DNA of 64,000 nt from Marinomonas arctica (GTDB lineage: Bacteria; Pseudomonadota; Gammaproteobacteria; Pseudomonadales; Marinomonadaceae): contig NZ_QHJF01000003.1 in assembly GCF_003259225.1 (NCBI RefSeq), positions 124,001 through 188,000 on the forward strand. The letters run 5' to 3'. Every line of letters starts with the position of its first letter. The first letter of the stretch is position 1. Positions 17,143-25,188 of the stretch are shown piece by piece. The notes below the pieces were generated by a model, which was not told the origin of the DNA, did not search any database, and was given only the letters and a program-made list of their open reading frames with translations. The position numbers and the translations under genes were made by a program.

Positions 17143-18102
17143 TTAACTTCCACTGTACTCAGGATAGATTCCCGACCAGCGACTTTTATATTTCCAAGCA
17201 GAGTCGAAAAATAACGTTATTATTGTTTTCTTAGTTATTGTAGATAGCAGCTGCTCACATGCAAACAAATTTGCACCGCACGTAGGCCCAATTTCAAGCA
17301 GCTCATCTTCTATAAATTTTTTCATCCGTTCTCAAGATTGTTCTCCATCAACTGTAACTATTTCATCAATTACTGACTCGTTTGTGTTACAAGAAAGTAC
17401 ACCAGCACCTAGCCCCATCATGTTGTGAGGCTTGTGTGTAAATACCAGGTTATTTTTCTTTGAATACAAAGGAGCGGATTTGTCTACCTCAATCCCAATA
17501 GTTTTCAAGCTAGGATATCGAGCTTTTAGAACTTCAGCGATTCCAGAAAATGTTCCTCCAGTTCCAATCGAGCAAACAAAGTAATCAGGTATAATATTTT
17601 TTCCCTCTAATTGACTAACAATTTCATTTCCACATTGAAGCCATGCAGCCTTATTGAGAAGGCTAGAACCTTGATCTAAAAAATAAAAATCTTCAGGGTT
17701 CTTATCGAGCATATAATCTTTCGCAGCTTGAACGGATCCATTAAGAAATAGATTTTTATCCGTCTCAATAATTTCTGCCCCAAATTCTCGTATCTGATCT
17801 TTTCGTTCTTGTGTCATACCCTCAGGCATAAATATCTTTACATTATATCCTTTTCTTTTACCGATCCATGCTAAAGCTGCGCCACCGTTACCAGTCGAAC
17901 AATCTACCAAAGTCATTCCTGGTTTAATTTCGCCGGCAGCCTCAAGTTCTGTAACCATATATAAAAAGGTTCTATCTTTATGGCTCCCGGTTGGATTCAT
18001 AAATTCGCATTTTGCAAATACAGTATTACCATTTGCATCTATACTATTTACTTGGTGAAGGGGGGTGTTTCCGACATGATGTAAATTTAGTTCTTCGTCC
18101 AT
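17143..18102 (-). pseudogene. Cysteine-synthase-like PLP enzyme interrupted by one in-frame UGA
   Basis: From the ATG at 18102 (GGAG eight bases upstream) the frame runs 256 codons, reaches TGA at 17332-17334 (...TVDGEQS-stop) and continues in the same frame ERMKKFIEDELLEIGPTC, with GANLFACEQLL and TLFFDSAWKYKSR following, to a stop at 17143. Read through, it is about 319 residues, the normal length for the CysK/CBS family. PLP lysine Lys42 lies in NPTGSHKDRT; the phosphate loop is STGNGGAA. The part after the UGA is the expected C-terminal end of the fold, so a nonsense mutation (TGG to TGA) or recoding are the options. Without read-through the C-terminal end of the fold is missing. Confidence 0.8.
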
Positions 18103-18460
18103 GCAATTCGCTCCAGTAACCATCAAGTAAGTTATCACTTTGCACTGTATTCATGCGGCTTACTTCTCTAATCATAGAGATCAAATTCACCATCCTTGAA
18201 TTCAGGGTTAATTTTAGTAAAATGATATTTTTTATATTTGTCAATAAATTTATTAGTTCAATTTATTAATCCAAATGAAGATAAATACATATAAGCTGAT
18301 AAAGCATCTGCGGATATACCAAAAAATTTATATATAACAATTAATTAATAAAAAATACGATGATAATATACATATCATCCATTCAAAATTTAATTATTTC
18401 TCTTAGCAGATTTAATATATAAAATTAAGTGTGCCATATTTGTATTAACTACCGATGCTC
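18103..18460. other. AT-rich spacer without recognisable gene
   Basis: This stretch upstream of the PLP enzyme gene is very AT-rich, especially 18240-18430. I see no supported coding region, and short frames in it look like chance. It should contain the promoter of the PLP/PRTase/YggS/EamA operon (minus strand), but several A/T-rich candidates exist and none stands out. Confidence 0.6.
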
Positions 18461-18711
18461 CACTCCAAGATCAGCATTCGCTCAAAGAACACGTAAACGG
18501 CCTGAAAAGCCAACTGAATGTGTCTGACACAAACTAACAGCGAATGAAAGAGGGCATATCCAAAGGCATGATGCAGCTAGAAGCGATTAAAAGCAGGTGA
18601 TAAGTTTTACTTATGTGGGCTATTTGGTTTCATGATATTCATTAAGCAGCAATTGTTAACGCTCGGCGCAGAAGCAAACCGCATTAACTACGAATTATTC
18701 GGTCACATCAA
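18461..18711 (+). pseudogene. Decayed copy of the hmp 3' end
   Basis: The sequence aligns with about the last 280 bp of hmp (roughly 1769-2046). Shared blocks include AAAGAACACGT, GGCATGATGCAG, TTTTACTTATGTGG and TACGAATTATTCGG, but there are deletions and several stops. No flavohaemoglobin 5' part is present. It shows that a second hmp-like gene, or an arm of hmp, once lay here. It marks the edge between the AT-rich cassette and the GntR/gab region. Confidence 0.88.
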
Positions 18712-18767
18712 TAAATTTGATTTACCCTCTCCCTAACCTCCTTAAAAGACAGGGTATCAAAAGAAAA

Positions 18768-19463
18768 CTACCGCCGAGCAGCGGTAATCCATTCAAGCAC
18801 TTGGAGCTTGGTGTTTTCGATATGAGAGCGTAATTTATCAGCCGCACTTTGCACATTACCTTGCCGAGCTAAAGCAAGAAGATCACTATGATCTTGTTGC
18901 GCACTTTTTGATTTATTCAGCTGATCGATGTGCATACTCACATAACGATTGGATTGTAAGCTGGCACGTTCTAATAGATTGGTTGTTAACTTTCGATCCG
19001 CGGCCGCGTAAAGCGCACCATGAAAGGCAGCGTTTAACGGCCCCCATGCTGCAACATCGCCACTTTGGTATGAGACTTCCATCTCTTTTAGAATACGCTC
19101 GCAAAGCTGAAAATGTTCGTCTTGCATCAAGGGAATAGCGCGAGTGAAAAGATCTACTTCTAGCATCATGCGCACATCAAAGATTTCGGCAATTTCATCG
19201 AGAGAATGCTTGGTGACCGTAGCACCGCGATTATTGGTGAAAACCACCAGCCCCTCAGCATCGAGACGCTTTAATGCTTCACGAATCGGCATGCGCGACA
19301 CATCGTATTCTTCCGCCAACAACTCCTGACGAATGAGCTCACCTTCCGCAAGATCACCAGACAAAATACGCTGACGCAAATCGGCCGCTATAACATCGGG
19401 CAAACTCTGACGAACCACCGCTCTTTTCTGCGCCAATCTACTACTCCTTCGCGAGCTAAACAC
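18768..19463 (-). CDS. GntR-family regulator, FCD (FadR) subfamily
   Basis: 231 residues. The N-terminal winged HTH (about 20-85) contains EELLAEEYDVSRMPIREALKRL-type sequence with GLVVFTNNRGATVT. The C-terminal FCD domain has DVRMMLEVDLFTRA and the metal-ligand type histidines HGALY and SHIENT. It is divergent from gabD-gabT with palindromic operators between, so control of GABA/semialdehyde catabolism is likely. Regulation of the hydroxyproline operon, which lacks its own regulator, is also possible. Confidence 0.9.
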   Translation of the reverse strand: MFSSRRSSRLAQKRAVVRQSLPDVIAADLRQRILSGDLAEGELIRQELLAEEYDVSRMPIREALKRLDAEGLVVFTNNRGATVTKHSLDEIAEIFDVRMMLEVDLFTRAIPLMQDEHFQLCERILKEMEVSYQSGDVAAWGPLNAAFHGALYAAADRKLTTNLLERASLQSNRYVSMHIDQLNKSKSAQQDHSDLLALARQGNVQSAADKLRSHIENTKLQVLEWITAARR

Positions 19464-19502
19464 TTCGAAATCAAAAGTGTGTAATATTGGCCTATTATAC
19501 GC

Positions 19503-19540
19503 AAAAGCGCCGCTAACGTGAGGTTAGCGGCGCTTTTTTT
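19503..19540 (+). terminator. Strong hairpin with T-run in the gntR-gabD divergent region
   Basis: AAAAGCGCCGCTAAC (19503-19517), loop GTGAG, GTTAGCGGCGCTTTTTTT (19523-19540). It is a textbook factor-independent terminator on the plus strand. It lies between divergent genes where no plus-strand gene ends, so it must stop either a leader or small RNA or be a remnant of a lost gene. Confidence 0.8.
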
Positions 19541-19577
19541 CGTCTTTCATTCATGATGACAGGCGCTAACAAGATGA

Positions 19578-19607
19578 TTCAATGTTTGAAATACTTCAAA
19601 CATTGAA
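19578..19607. promoter_or_regulatory. Tandem palindromic operators upstream of gabD
   Basis: TTCAATGTTTGAA (19578-19590) and TTCAAACATTGAA (19595-19607) are each TTCAA-N3-TTGAA palindromes. They are also exact inverted copies of each other across a 4-bp centre. Centre spacing of 17 bp suits two dimers on nearly the same DNA face. The regulator is probably the divergent GntR protein. Confidence 0.75.
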
Positions 19608-19727
19608 TTGATAGCTTCTCATTTTTCAAACTGTGGCCATTGCCTACTATCGATTGGTATTAAAAGTGCTAAGTTAATAACACACTGCACTGACAAATTA
19701 TCCTCCTTAGCCAAGTCTGGAGTCTTT

Positions 19728-21194
19728 ATGAAAGCAATACTATCTCAGGCCACTTTGTTGAAAAGCCAATCTTATATTGGCGGCGAGTGGGTCGCGGCCA
19801 AGTCTGGTAAGACGTTCGCGATAACCAACCCAGCCAATGGTGAACACATTATCGATGTGGCCGATTTGGGCGCAGAAGAGACAACGCTGGCCGTTGAGGC
19901 GGCTGAAAAAGCCCAGAAAGAATGGCAAGGCCGTACCGCGAAAGAGCGTGCAACGCTGTTGCGTCGTTGGAACCAGTTGATTCTGGACAATCAAAACGAC
20001 TTAGCGACCTTGATGACCTTGGAGCAAGGTAAGCCTTTTGCCGAAGCTAAGGGCGAAGTGGCTTATGGTGCGTCTTTTATTGATTGGTTTGCGGACGAAG
20101 CGCGTCGTTTGAATGGTGATGTGATCCCAACATTCGCTAAAGACAAGCGCGTATTAACTATCAAACAAGGCATTGGTGTGGTGGCGGCGATTACGCCTTG
20201 GAACTTTCCGATTGCGATGATCACCCGTAAAGCCGGACCCGCACTCGCTGCAGGCTGTACTATCGTAATCAAGCCTTCTGACGAAACCCCTTTGTGTGCC
20301 TTGGCATTGGCTGAGCTAGCCCATCAGGCTGGCATTCCAGCAGGCGTATTAAATGTTGTGGTTGGTAAAGACGCGAAAGCCATCGGCGGCGTATTAACGA
20401 GTCATCCAACGGTTCGTAAGTTGTCTTTCACAGGCTCAACACCGGTAGGCAAATTGTTGCTTTCTCAGTGCGCGCAAACCGTTAAACGTACGTCGATGGA
20501 ATTGGGCGGCAATGCACCTTTTATCGTGTTTGATGATGCTGACTTAGACGCTGCGGTAGAAGGCGCCATTGCCTCTAAATACCGCAATGCGGGCCAAACT
20601 TGCGTGTGTGCAAACCGTATTTTAGTGCAAGAAGGCGTGTACGATGCGTTCGCCGAGAAGCTGGCGAAGCGTGTTGCCACTTTTAAAACAGGCGATGGTT
20701 TTTCTGAAGGCGTGAACATTGGTCCGCTAATCAACCCAGCGGCAATCAGCAAAGTGGAACAATTGGTTGGCGATGCTATCGCTAAGGGCGCGAAAGCGCT
20801 GATCGGTGGTACAAAGGCGACTCATGCGGGTGCTCAGTTCTTCGAGCCAACCATTTTAACTGGTGTCACAGAAGACATGGACATTTTCTCTAATGAAATT
20901 TTTGGTCCTGTGGCGCCTTTGTTCAAATTTAAAACCGAAGACGACGCCGTGGCTATGGCAAACAATACCCCATTTGGTTTGGCGTCTTACTTCTATTCCC
21001 AAAATATTGCGCGTATTTGGCGTGTGTCTGAAGCCTTGGAATACGGCATGGTGGGGATTAACGAAGGCATTATTTCCAGTGAAGTCGCGCCATTTGGCGG
21101 TGTTAAAGAATCGGGCAGTGGCCGTGAAGGTTCCCAATACGGCATCGACGAATACGTTGAAATCAAATACTTATGCATGGGCGGCTTGGCGTGA
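19728..21194 (+). CDS. gabD: NAD(P)-dependent succinate-semialdehyde dehydrogenase
   Basis: 488 residues from the ATG at 19728, with TCTGGAGTC upstream; an upstream in-frame start at 19608 would run through the operators and is rejected. ITPWNFPIAMITRKAGPALAAG (start of cofactor site), SFTGSTPVGK, ELGGNAPFIVF (catalytic Glu) and GQTCVCANR (catalytic Cys) fit GabD. It oxidises succinate semialdehyde to succinate. It could also handle 2-oxoglutarate semialdehyde from the hydroxyproline operon, which has no dehydrogenase of its own. It is followed by gabT. Confidence 0.93.
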   Translation: MKAILSQATLLKSQSYIGGEWVAAKSGKTFAITNPANGEHIIDVADLGAEETTLAVEAAEKAQKEWQGRTAKERATLLRRWNQLILDNQNDLATLMTLEQGKPFAEAKGEVAYGASFIDWFADEARRLNGDVIPTFAKDKRVLTIKQGIGVVAAITPWNFPIAMITRKAGPALAAGCTIVIKPSDETPLCALALAELAHQAGIPAGVLNVVVGKDAKAIGGVLTSHPTVRKLSFTGSTPVGKLLLSQCAQTVKRTSMELGGNAPFIVFDDADLDAAVEGAIASKYRNAGQTCVCANRILVQEGVYDAFAEKLAKRVATFKTGDGFSEGVNIGPLINPAAISKVEQLVGDAIAKGAKALIGGTKATHAGAQFFEPTILTGVTEDMDIFSNEIFGPVAPLFKFKTEDDAVAMANNTPFGLASYFYSQNIARIWRVSEALEYGMVGINEGIISSEVAPFGGVKESGSGREGSQYGIDEYVEIKYLCMGGLA

Positions 21195-21293
21195 GGCTTC
21201 ACCTCACACAGCCTCTCTAATATCGATTAACAAGCGGAGCAACCGCGCCGCTTCATGTGCATAGAGCTTGCTCTCATTAAGGTAATAGACAAA

Positions 21294-22571
21294 ATGAAAA
21301 ACGCAGACATACAAAAACGTAAAGAAAGTGCGATCGCTCGCGGTCAAGCAAATATGGCACCGGTTTATGTTGACCGTGCTTTAAACGCTGAAATTTGGGA
21401 TGTGGAAGGCAAGCGTTATATCGATTTCGGTGCGGGTATCGCCGTGGTAAACACTGGCCATAACCATCCGAAAGTAAAAGCAGCGACCATCGCTCAAATC
21501 GAACGTTTTACTCACACCTGCGTCATGGTCAGCCCATACGAATCCGCGGTGGCCTTAGCAGAAAAGTTAAACGCAGCAGCGCCTGGTAACACACCGAAGA
21601 AATCTATCTTCGTCACCACCGGTGCGGAAGCGGTAGAAAACTGCGTCAAAATCGCCCGTGCACACACTGGCCGTCCTGGCATCATTGCTTTCAACGGTGG
21701 CTACCATGGTCGTACCAACATGACCATGGGCTTAACCGGTAAAGTGAACCCTTACAAAATCGGTTTTGGCCCTTTCCCAAGCGACATTTTCCATGTTCCT
21801 TACCCAAATGACTATTTAGGAATCACCGAAGAGCAAGCACTTGCTGACCTGCAATTGCGCTTTACTTGTGATATCGAGCCTTCACGCGTGGCGGCTATCA
21901 TTATCGAGCCAGTACAAGGTGAGGGTGGTTTCTACAAGGCGTCTACCAGCTTCCTACAGAAACTTCGTAAGCTATGTGACGATCATGGCATGTTGCTGAT
22001 TCTTGACGAGATCCAATCAGGTTTTGCGCGCACTGGCACCATGTTCTGCCACGAACAAGCGGGCATTGAAGCGGATCTAATGACTACGGCAAAAGGCATC
22101 GCTGGCGGTGTACCGTTAGCCGCTGTGGTGGGTAAAGCTAATATTATGGACGCGCCAATTCCTGGTGGATTAGGTGGCACTTACGGTGGCTCTCCGGTTG
22201 GTTGTGCAGCGGGTCTTGCTGTATTTGAAGTCATTGAAGAAGAAAAGCTGTGCGAGCGTGCCACGCAGATCGGTACACGCTTTGTTGAGCATCTGACGGC
22301 ATTACAAGCGGAATTTCCAAACATTATCGGTGATGTGCGTAACTCTGGCGCCATGATTGCGGTGGAATTCGTTCACGATGGCGACGTCAACAAACCTTAT
22401 CCTGAACTGGCGAAAAAGCTGTCAGGCAAAGCGTCTGAAAATGGTCTAGTGCTTTTGTCTTGTGGTATTCGCGGTAACGTTATCCGCTTCCTACCAGCGT
22501 TGACGATTGAAATGGAACTGATCGACGAAGGTATGGAGATTTTTAAAGACTGTTTTAAAGCGTTGGTTTAA
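21294..22571 (+). CDS. gabT: 4-Aminobutyrate aminotransferase
   Basis: 425 residues from the ATG at 21294 (AAGG at 21279). It is a class III PLP aminotransferase: FGAGIAVVNTGHNHPKV, FVTTGAEAVENCVKIAR, ILDEIQSGFARTG (PLP Asp) and TTAKGIAGGVPLAAVVG (Schiff-base Lys). It transfers the amino group of GABA to 2-oxoglutarate, giving succinate semialdehyde for GabD. It lies 99 bp after gabD and ends at a strong terminator (22592-22629). Confidence 0.95.
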   Translation: MKNADIQKRKESAIARGQANMAPVYVDRALNAEIWDVEGKRYIDFGAGIAVVNTGHNHPKVKAATIAQIERFTHTCVMVSPYESAVALAEKLNAAAPGNTPKKSIFVTTGAEAVENCVKIARAHTGRPGIIAFNGGYHGRTNMTMGLTGKVNPYKIGFGPFPSDIFHVPYPNDYLGITEEQALADLQLRFTCDIEPSRVAAIIIEPVQGEGGFYKASTSFLQKLRKLCDDHGMLLILDEIQSGFARTGTMFCHEQAGIEADLMTTAKGIAGGVPLAAVVGKANIMDAPIPGGLGGTYGGSPVGCAAGLAVFEVIEEEKLCERATQIGTRFVEHLTALQAEFPNIIGDVRNSGAMIAVEFVHDGDVNKPYPELAKKLSGKASENGLVLLSCGIRGNVIRFLPALTIEMELIDEGMEIFKDCFKALV

Positions 22572-22591
22572 TCAAATCTCGTTAATGAAAC

Positions 22592-22629
22592 AAAAAAACC
22601 GGCCTTGGTAAAATAAGGCCGGTTTTTTT
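22592..22629 (+). terminator. Terminator of gabD-gabT (bidirectional)
   Basis: AAAAAAACCGGCCTT, an 8-base loop, then AAGGCCGGTTTTTTT. The A-run before the stem makes it usable from the minus strand too, where the TRAP binding-protein gene ends at 22641. Confidence 0.93.
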
Positions 22630-22640
22630 ATTCTCGTATG

Positions 22641-23624
22641 TTATTGTGGCAAATAGCCATTTACCTTGTCTTGAAGCTGCAGAACTCGATCAAGAGGCAC
22701 GCCTTTAACCTGCTGATGCATACCCGACAACGCTGACTTAAAAGTCGATAAATCCTCTTCTGTCGGCTCATACACGTCGATGCCTGCGGCTATAAGCGAT
22801 TGTTTCTGGACAGTGTCAGATTGATTCACCCAACGAAACACGTCTTTCTGAGCTTCAATAGAGGACGCGGTAAACTGTCTTTGCTCATCGGTTGATAAAT
22901 TGTCCCACCAATACTGGGAAGCCAACGCCAGCCGCGCAGACATAATGATTTTTGCGTCGGTAAAATAGTGCAAAAGGTCGGTTTGATTAAACATTAACGG
23001 GACGGATGAAGCGTTGATATACCCATCAACAATGCCTGTTTTTAGCGCGTTTGACACTTCTGAAAGCGGCACAACCACACCGCTTGCCCCCATCATTTCA
23101 AACATACTTAACTGATTTGAATCCAGCGCCCGCATACGCAAACCCACCATATCACTGACAGTCGCAATGGGCTTTTCACTGTTAAAAATACCCAAAAATG
23201 CGCCTGTTGGTAACACCGCTAATACGCGCAACCCCTCACTGGCGAGGCGTTTATTGATTTCATCAAGATAATCGCTTTTTGCAAAAAAATGGTACTGATG
23301 ATCTACATTTTTAAAGGTATAGGGGAGTTGTAACACCTGCATTTCAGGTACAAACTGTGTCGCCGCAGAATATCTAGACAAAGAAACATCCAAGGTACCT
23401 GAACGAACACGACTAACACGCTCTTCTTCGCTGCCAATCGTATCTCGAGGAAATACGTTGATTTGCCAGCCTTTTTCTTTCAACGACTGAACTAAATTAT
23501 CCACATATCGATAGCTACCCGACTTTTCTCGATCGGGATCCGTATCCAAGGCAACGTTCACTGATGCCGCACTGACAGAACAAGCAAACAACATCATAGC
23601 CGATGTGACGATTATTTTTTTCAT
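22641..23624 (-). CDS. TRAP transporter substrate-binding protein (DctP family), orphan
   Basis: 327 residues with a signal peptide (MKKIIVTSAMMLFACSVSAA). The DctP-family core shows LQLPYTFKNVDHQYHFF, LRMRALDSNQLSMFEMMGASGVVVPLSEVSNAL and DGYINASSVPLMF. The family binds C4-dicarboxylates, sugar acids and similar organic acids in the periplasm. No DctQ/DctM genes adjoin (the nearest, at 25189-27008, have their own binding protein). It may share a transporter, or act as a sensor input. Confidence 0.88.
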   Translation of the reverse strand: MKKIIVTSAMMLFACSVSAASVNVALDTDPDREKSGSYRYVDNLVQSLKEKGWQINVFPRDTIGSEEERVSRVRSGTLDVSLSRYSAATQFVPEMQVLQLPYTFKNVDHQYHFFAKSDYLDEINKRLASEGLRVLAVLPTGAFLGIFNSEKPIATVSDMVGLRMRALDSNQLSMFEMMGASGVVVPLSEVSNALKTGIVDGYINASSVPLMFNQTDLLHYFTDAKIIMSARLALASQYWWDNLSTDEQRQFTASSIEAQKDVFRWVNQSDTVQKQSLIAAGIDVYEPTEEDLSTFKSALSGMHQQVKGVPLDRVLQLQDKVNGYLPQ

Positions 23625-23897
23625 GGCACAGCCTTAAATCCAGACAGTTATCTTTTCTCGACAAGGGATCCTGCATAATGCCTACGCTCTTTCATCTTAA
23701 CGATTTCAGCACAGACACTCAGGCCTCAAAGTATAGAATCAAAAGACACTAAAATGCGAAGAAATCCGACGTTTATCTGTTTTTTTGTTATGGAAAAGCA
23801 ACGCTTTTTTTGACTAAAAAACATCAAAATGGCATGTGAACATTATAAGTTTATCTTAATAATGTCTGTTTCTTCTCGTCATACTTTTCGATCAAGA

Positions 23898-24080
23898 TCA
23901 GGTCTCATGCTCTGAATAAGGCGGCAAACCTATGTCTCTTTTCAAATACTCAGGCATATATTGTGCTTTCAGGTAAAAATCTCGGATTTGACGACGTCGT
24001 CTTTGCTCGGCCGCTCTTTTTTTAAACGCGGCATATCCCTCAACCATCTTAGTATTTAACCACAGTAATAGCGTCCACAT
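23898..24080 (-). CDS. DUF1127 small basic protein
   Basis: 60 residues from the ATG at 24080; GGAGGGATGGGT places the ribosome on this start better than on the ATG two codons upstream. RRRRQIRDFYLKAQYMPEYL and KRDIGLPPY are the DUF1127 (YjiS-like) motif, with a hydrophobic N-terminus. In alphaproteobacteria such small arginine-rich proteins affect phosphate/carbon metabolism and bind RNA; the role here is unknown. It is divergent from a LysR gene. Confidence 0.82.
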   Translation of the reverse strand: MWTLLLWLNTKMVEGYAAFKKRAAEQRRRRQIRDFYLKAQYMPEYLKRDIGLPPYSEHET

Positions 24081-24201
24081 ACCCATCCCTCCTGTTGATA
24101 AGGACTTTATTGTGTCGCTAAAAAGAGGTAAAAACGAACACGATATTCTTACAGATTAGATTAGAAAATCTTATGAACAATATTTTTATGGACTATGTTT
24201 T

Positions 24202-25143
24202 ATGAGCAATCGCATCACTCACCTCAAAGCCGCGCATTATTTTTCTGTTGCTAGCCAGGTATTAAGTTACACCAAAGCCGCAAAGCAGCTTCATGTTTCT
24301 CAAGCGGCAGTAAGCCAGCAAATTCGTTTATTAGAAGATTATCTAGGTGTGCCACTCTTCTATCGTTTGGGACGAGAAATGCGCTTAACCAGTCAAGGGC
24401 AAGTGTTATCTGAGCATTTAGCTAAAGCCTTTACCCATGTAGAGCAAGGGTTAGAAAGTGTAAAACTTGAACCCTTCGAAGGCACGTTACAGGTTTCAGG
24501 TCTACAGAGCTTTGTATCCCTTTGGCTGATGCCAAAGCTGTGGCGTTTTTCCCACTTACACCAATCTATCAACATCAAACTCTTTTCGTCTGATGAACGC
24601 GAAGACATCCATTCCGGCAAGATAGATATCATCATTGATAACGTCATCAATAGCCAAGACAACATAGCCCAGAATCTAATTTTGTCTTCCGAAATCATTC
24701 CAGTTTGCGCTCCAGAACTGGCAAAAAATATTCGTTTCGAATACCCAACAGACTTGCTCAAATGCTGGCTAATACAGGTGGATACGCCTATTTATCGGTG
24801 GGAGACCTGGTTCGAAGAACAACAGATCTCGCCACTGCGTAGTAAAAAACGACTCTGGGCAGAGGTTAATTCTTGGTACATGGGTATCAGCGCCGTGAAA
24901 GCCGGCCATGGTGTCTTTTTGTGTCCACGGTTTATGGTGCAAGAAGAGTTAGAACAAGGAATACTGATACAAGCTTTTCCAACAGCACTGAGTAATAGAA
25001 TAAATTTTTACGTGAACTTCGCGAAAAATTCACCAAGAAAAGCCAGAATTGACGCCTTTGTCGATTGGCTAAGAGAAGAAAGTGGCGGACAAAACAGTAA
25101 CGAGATAACACCAAAGCCACATCAGCCACTGCCTTGGCCTTAA
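24202..25143 (+). CDS. LysR-family transcriptional regulator (GcvA-like)
   Basis: 313 residues. The HTH lies in the first 65 residues (YTKAAKQLHVSQAAVSQQIRLLEDYLGVPLFYR). The effector domain (about 90-295) contains SLWLMPKLWRFSHLHQSINIKL, resembling the GcvA/amino-acid-responsive branch. It is divergent from the DUF1127 gene and convergent with the TRAP dctM gene; the target is not clear. It may govern one of the nearby TRAP systems. Confidence 0.9.
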   Translation: MSNRITHLKAAHYFSVASQVLSYTKAAKQLHVSQAAVSQQIRLLEDYLGVPLFYRLGREMRLTSQGQVLSEHLAKAFTHVEQGLESVKLEPFEGTLQVSGLQSFVSLWLMPKLWRFSHLHQSINIKLFSSDEREDIHSGKIDIIIDNVINSQDNIAQNLILSSEIIPVCAPELAKNIRFEYPTDLLKCWLIQVDTPIYRWETWFEEQQISPLRSKKRLWAEVNSWYMGISAVKAGHGVFLCPRFMVQEELEQGILIQAFPTALSNRINFYVNFAKNSPRKARIDAFVDWLREESGGQNSNEITPKPHQPLPWP

Positions 25144-25188
25144 AAAAAGGCGTTCCCAGAGGACCAGAAACACCTTCACCGGCCAACA

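Noticed and set aside
17326..17340. UGA in the PLP enzyme gene as a selenocysteine codon
   Set aside because: No clear stem-loop of SECIS type follows the codon, the position is not an active-site cysteine in the family, and Trp is the likelier ancestral residue.
19608..19727. 40-residue N-terminal extension of GabD
   Set aside because: It would start inside the palindromic operator region, has no family similarity, and the ATG at 19728 has a good ribosome site.
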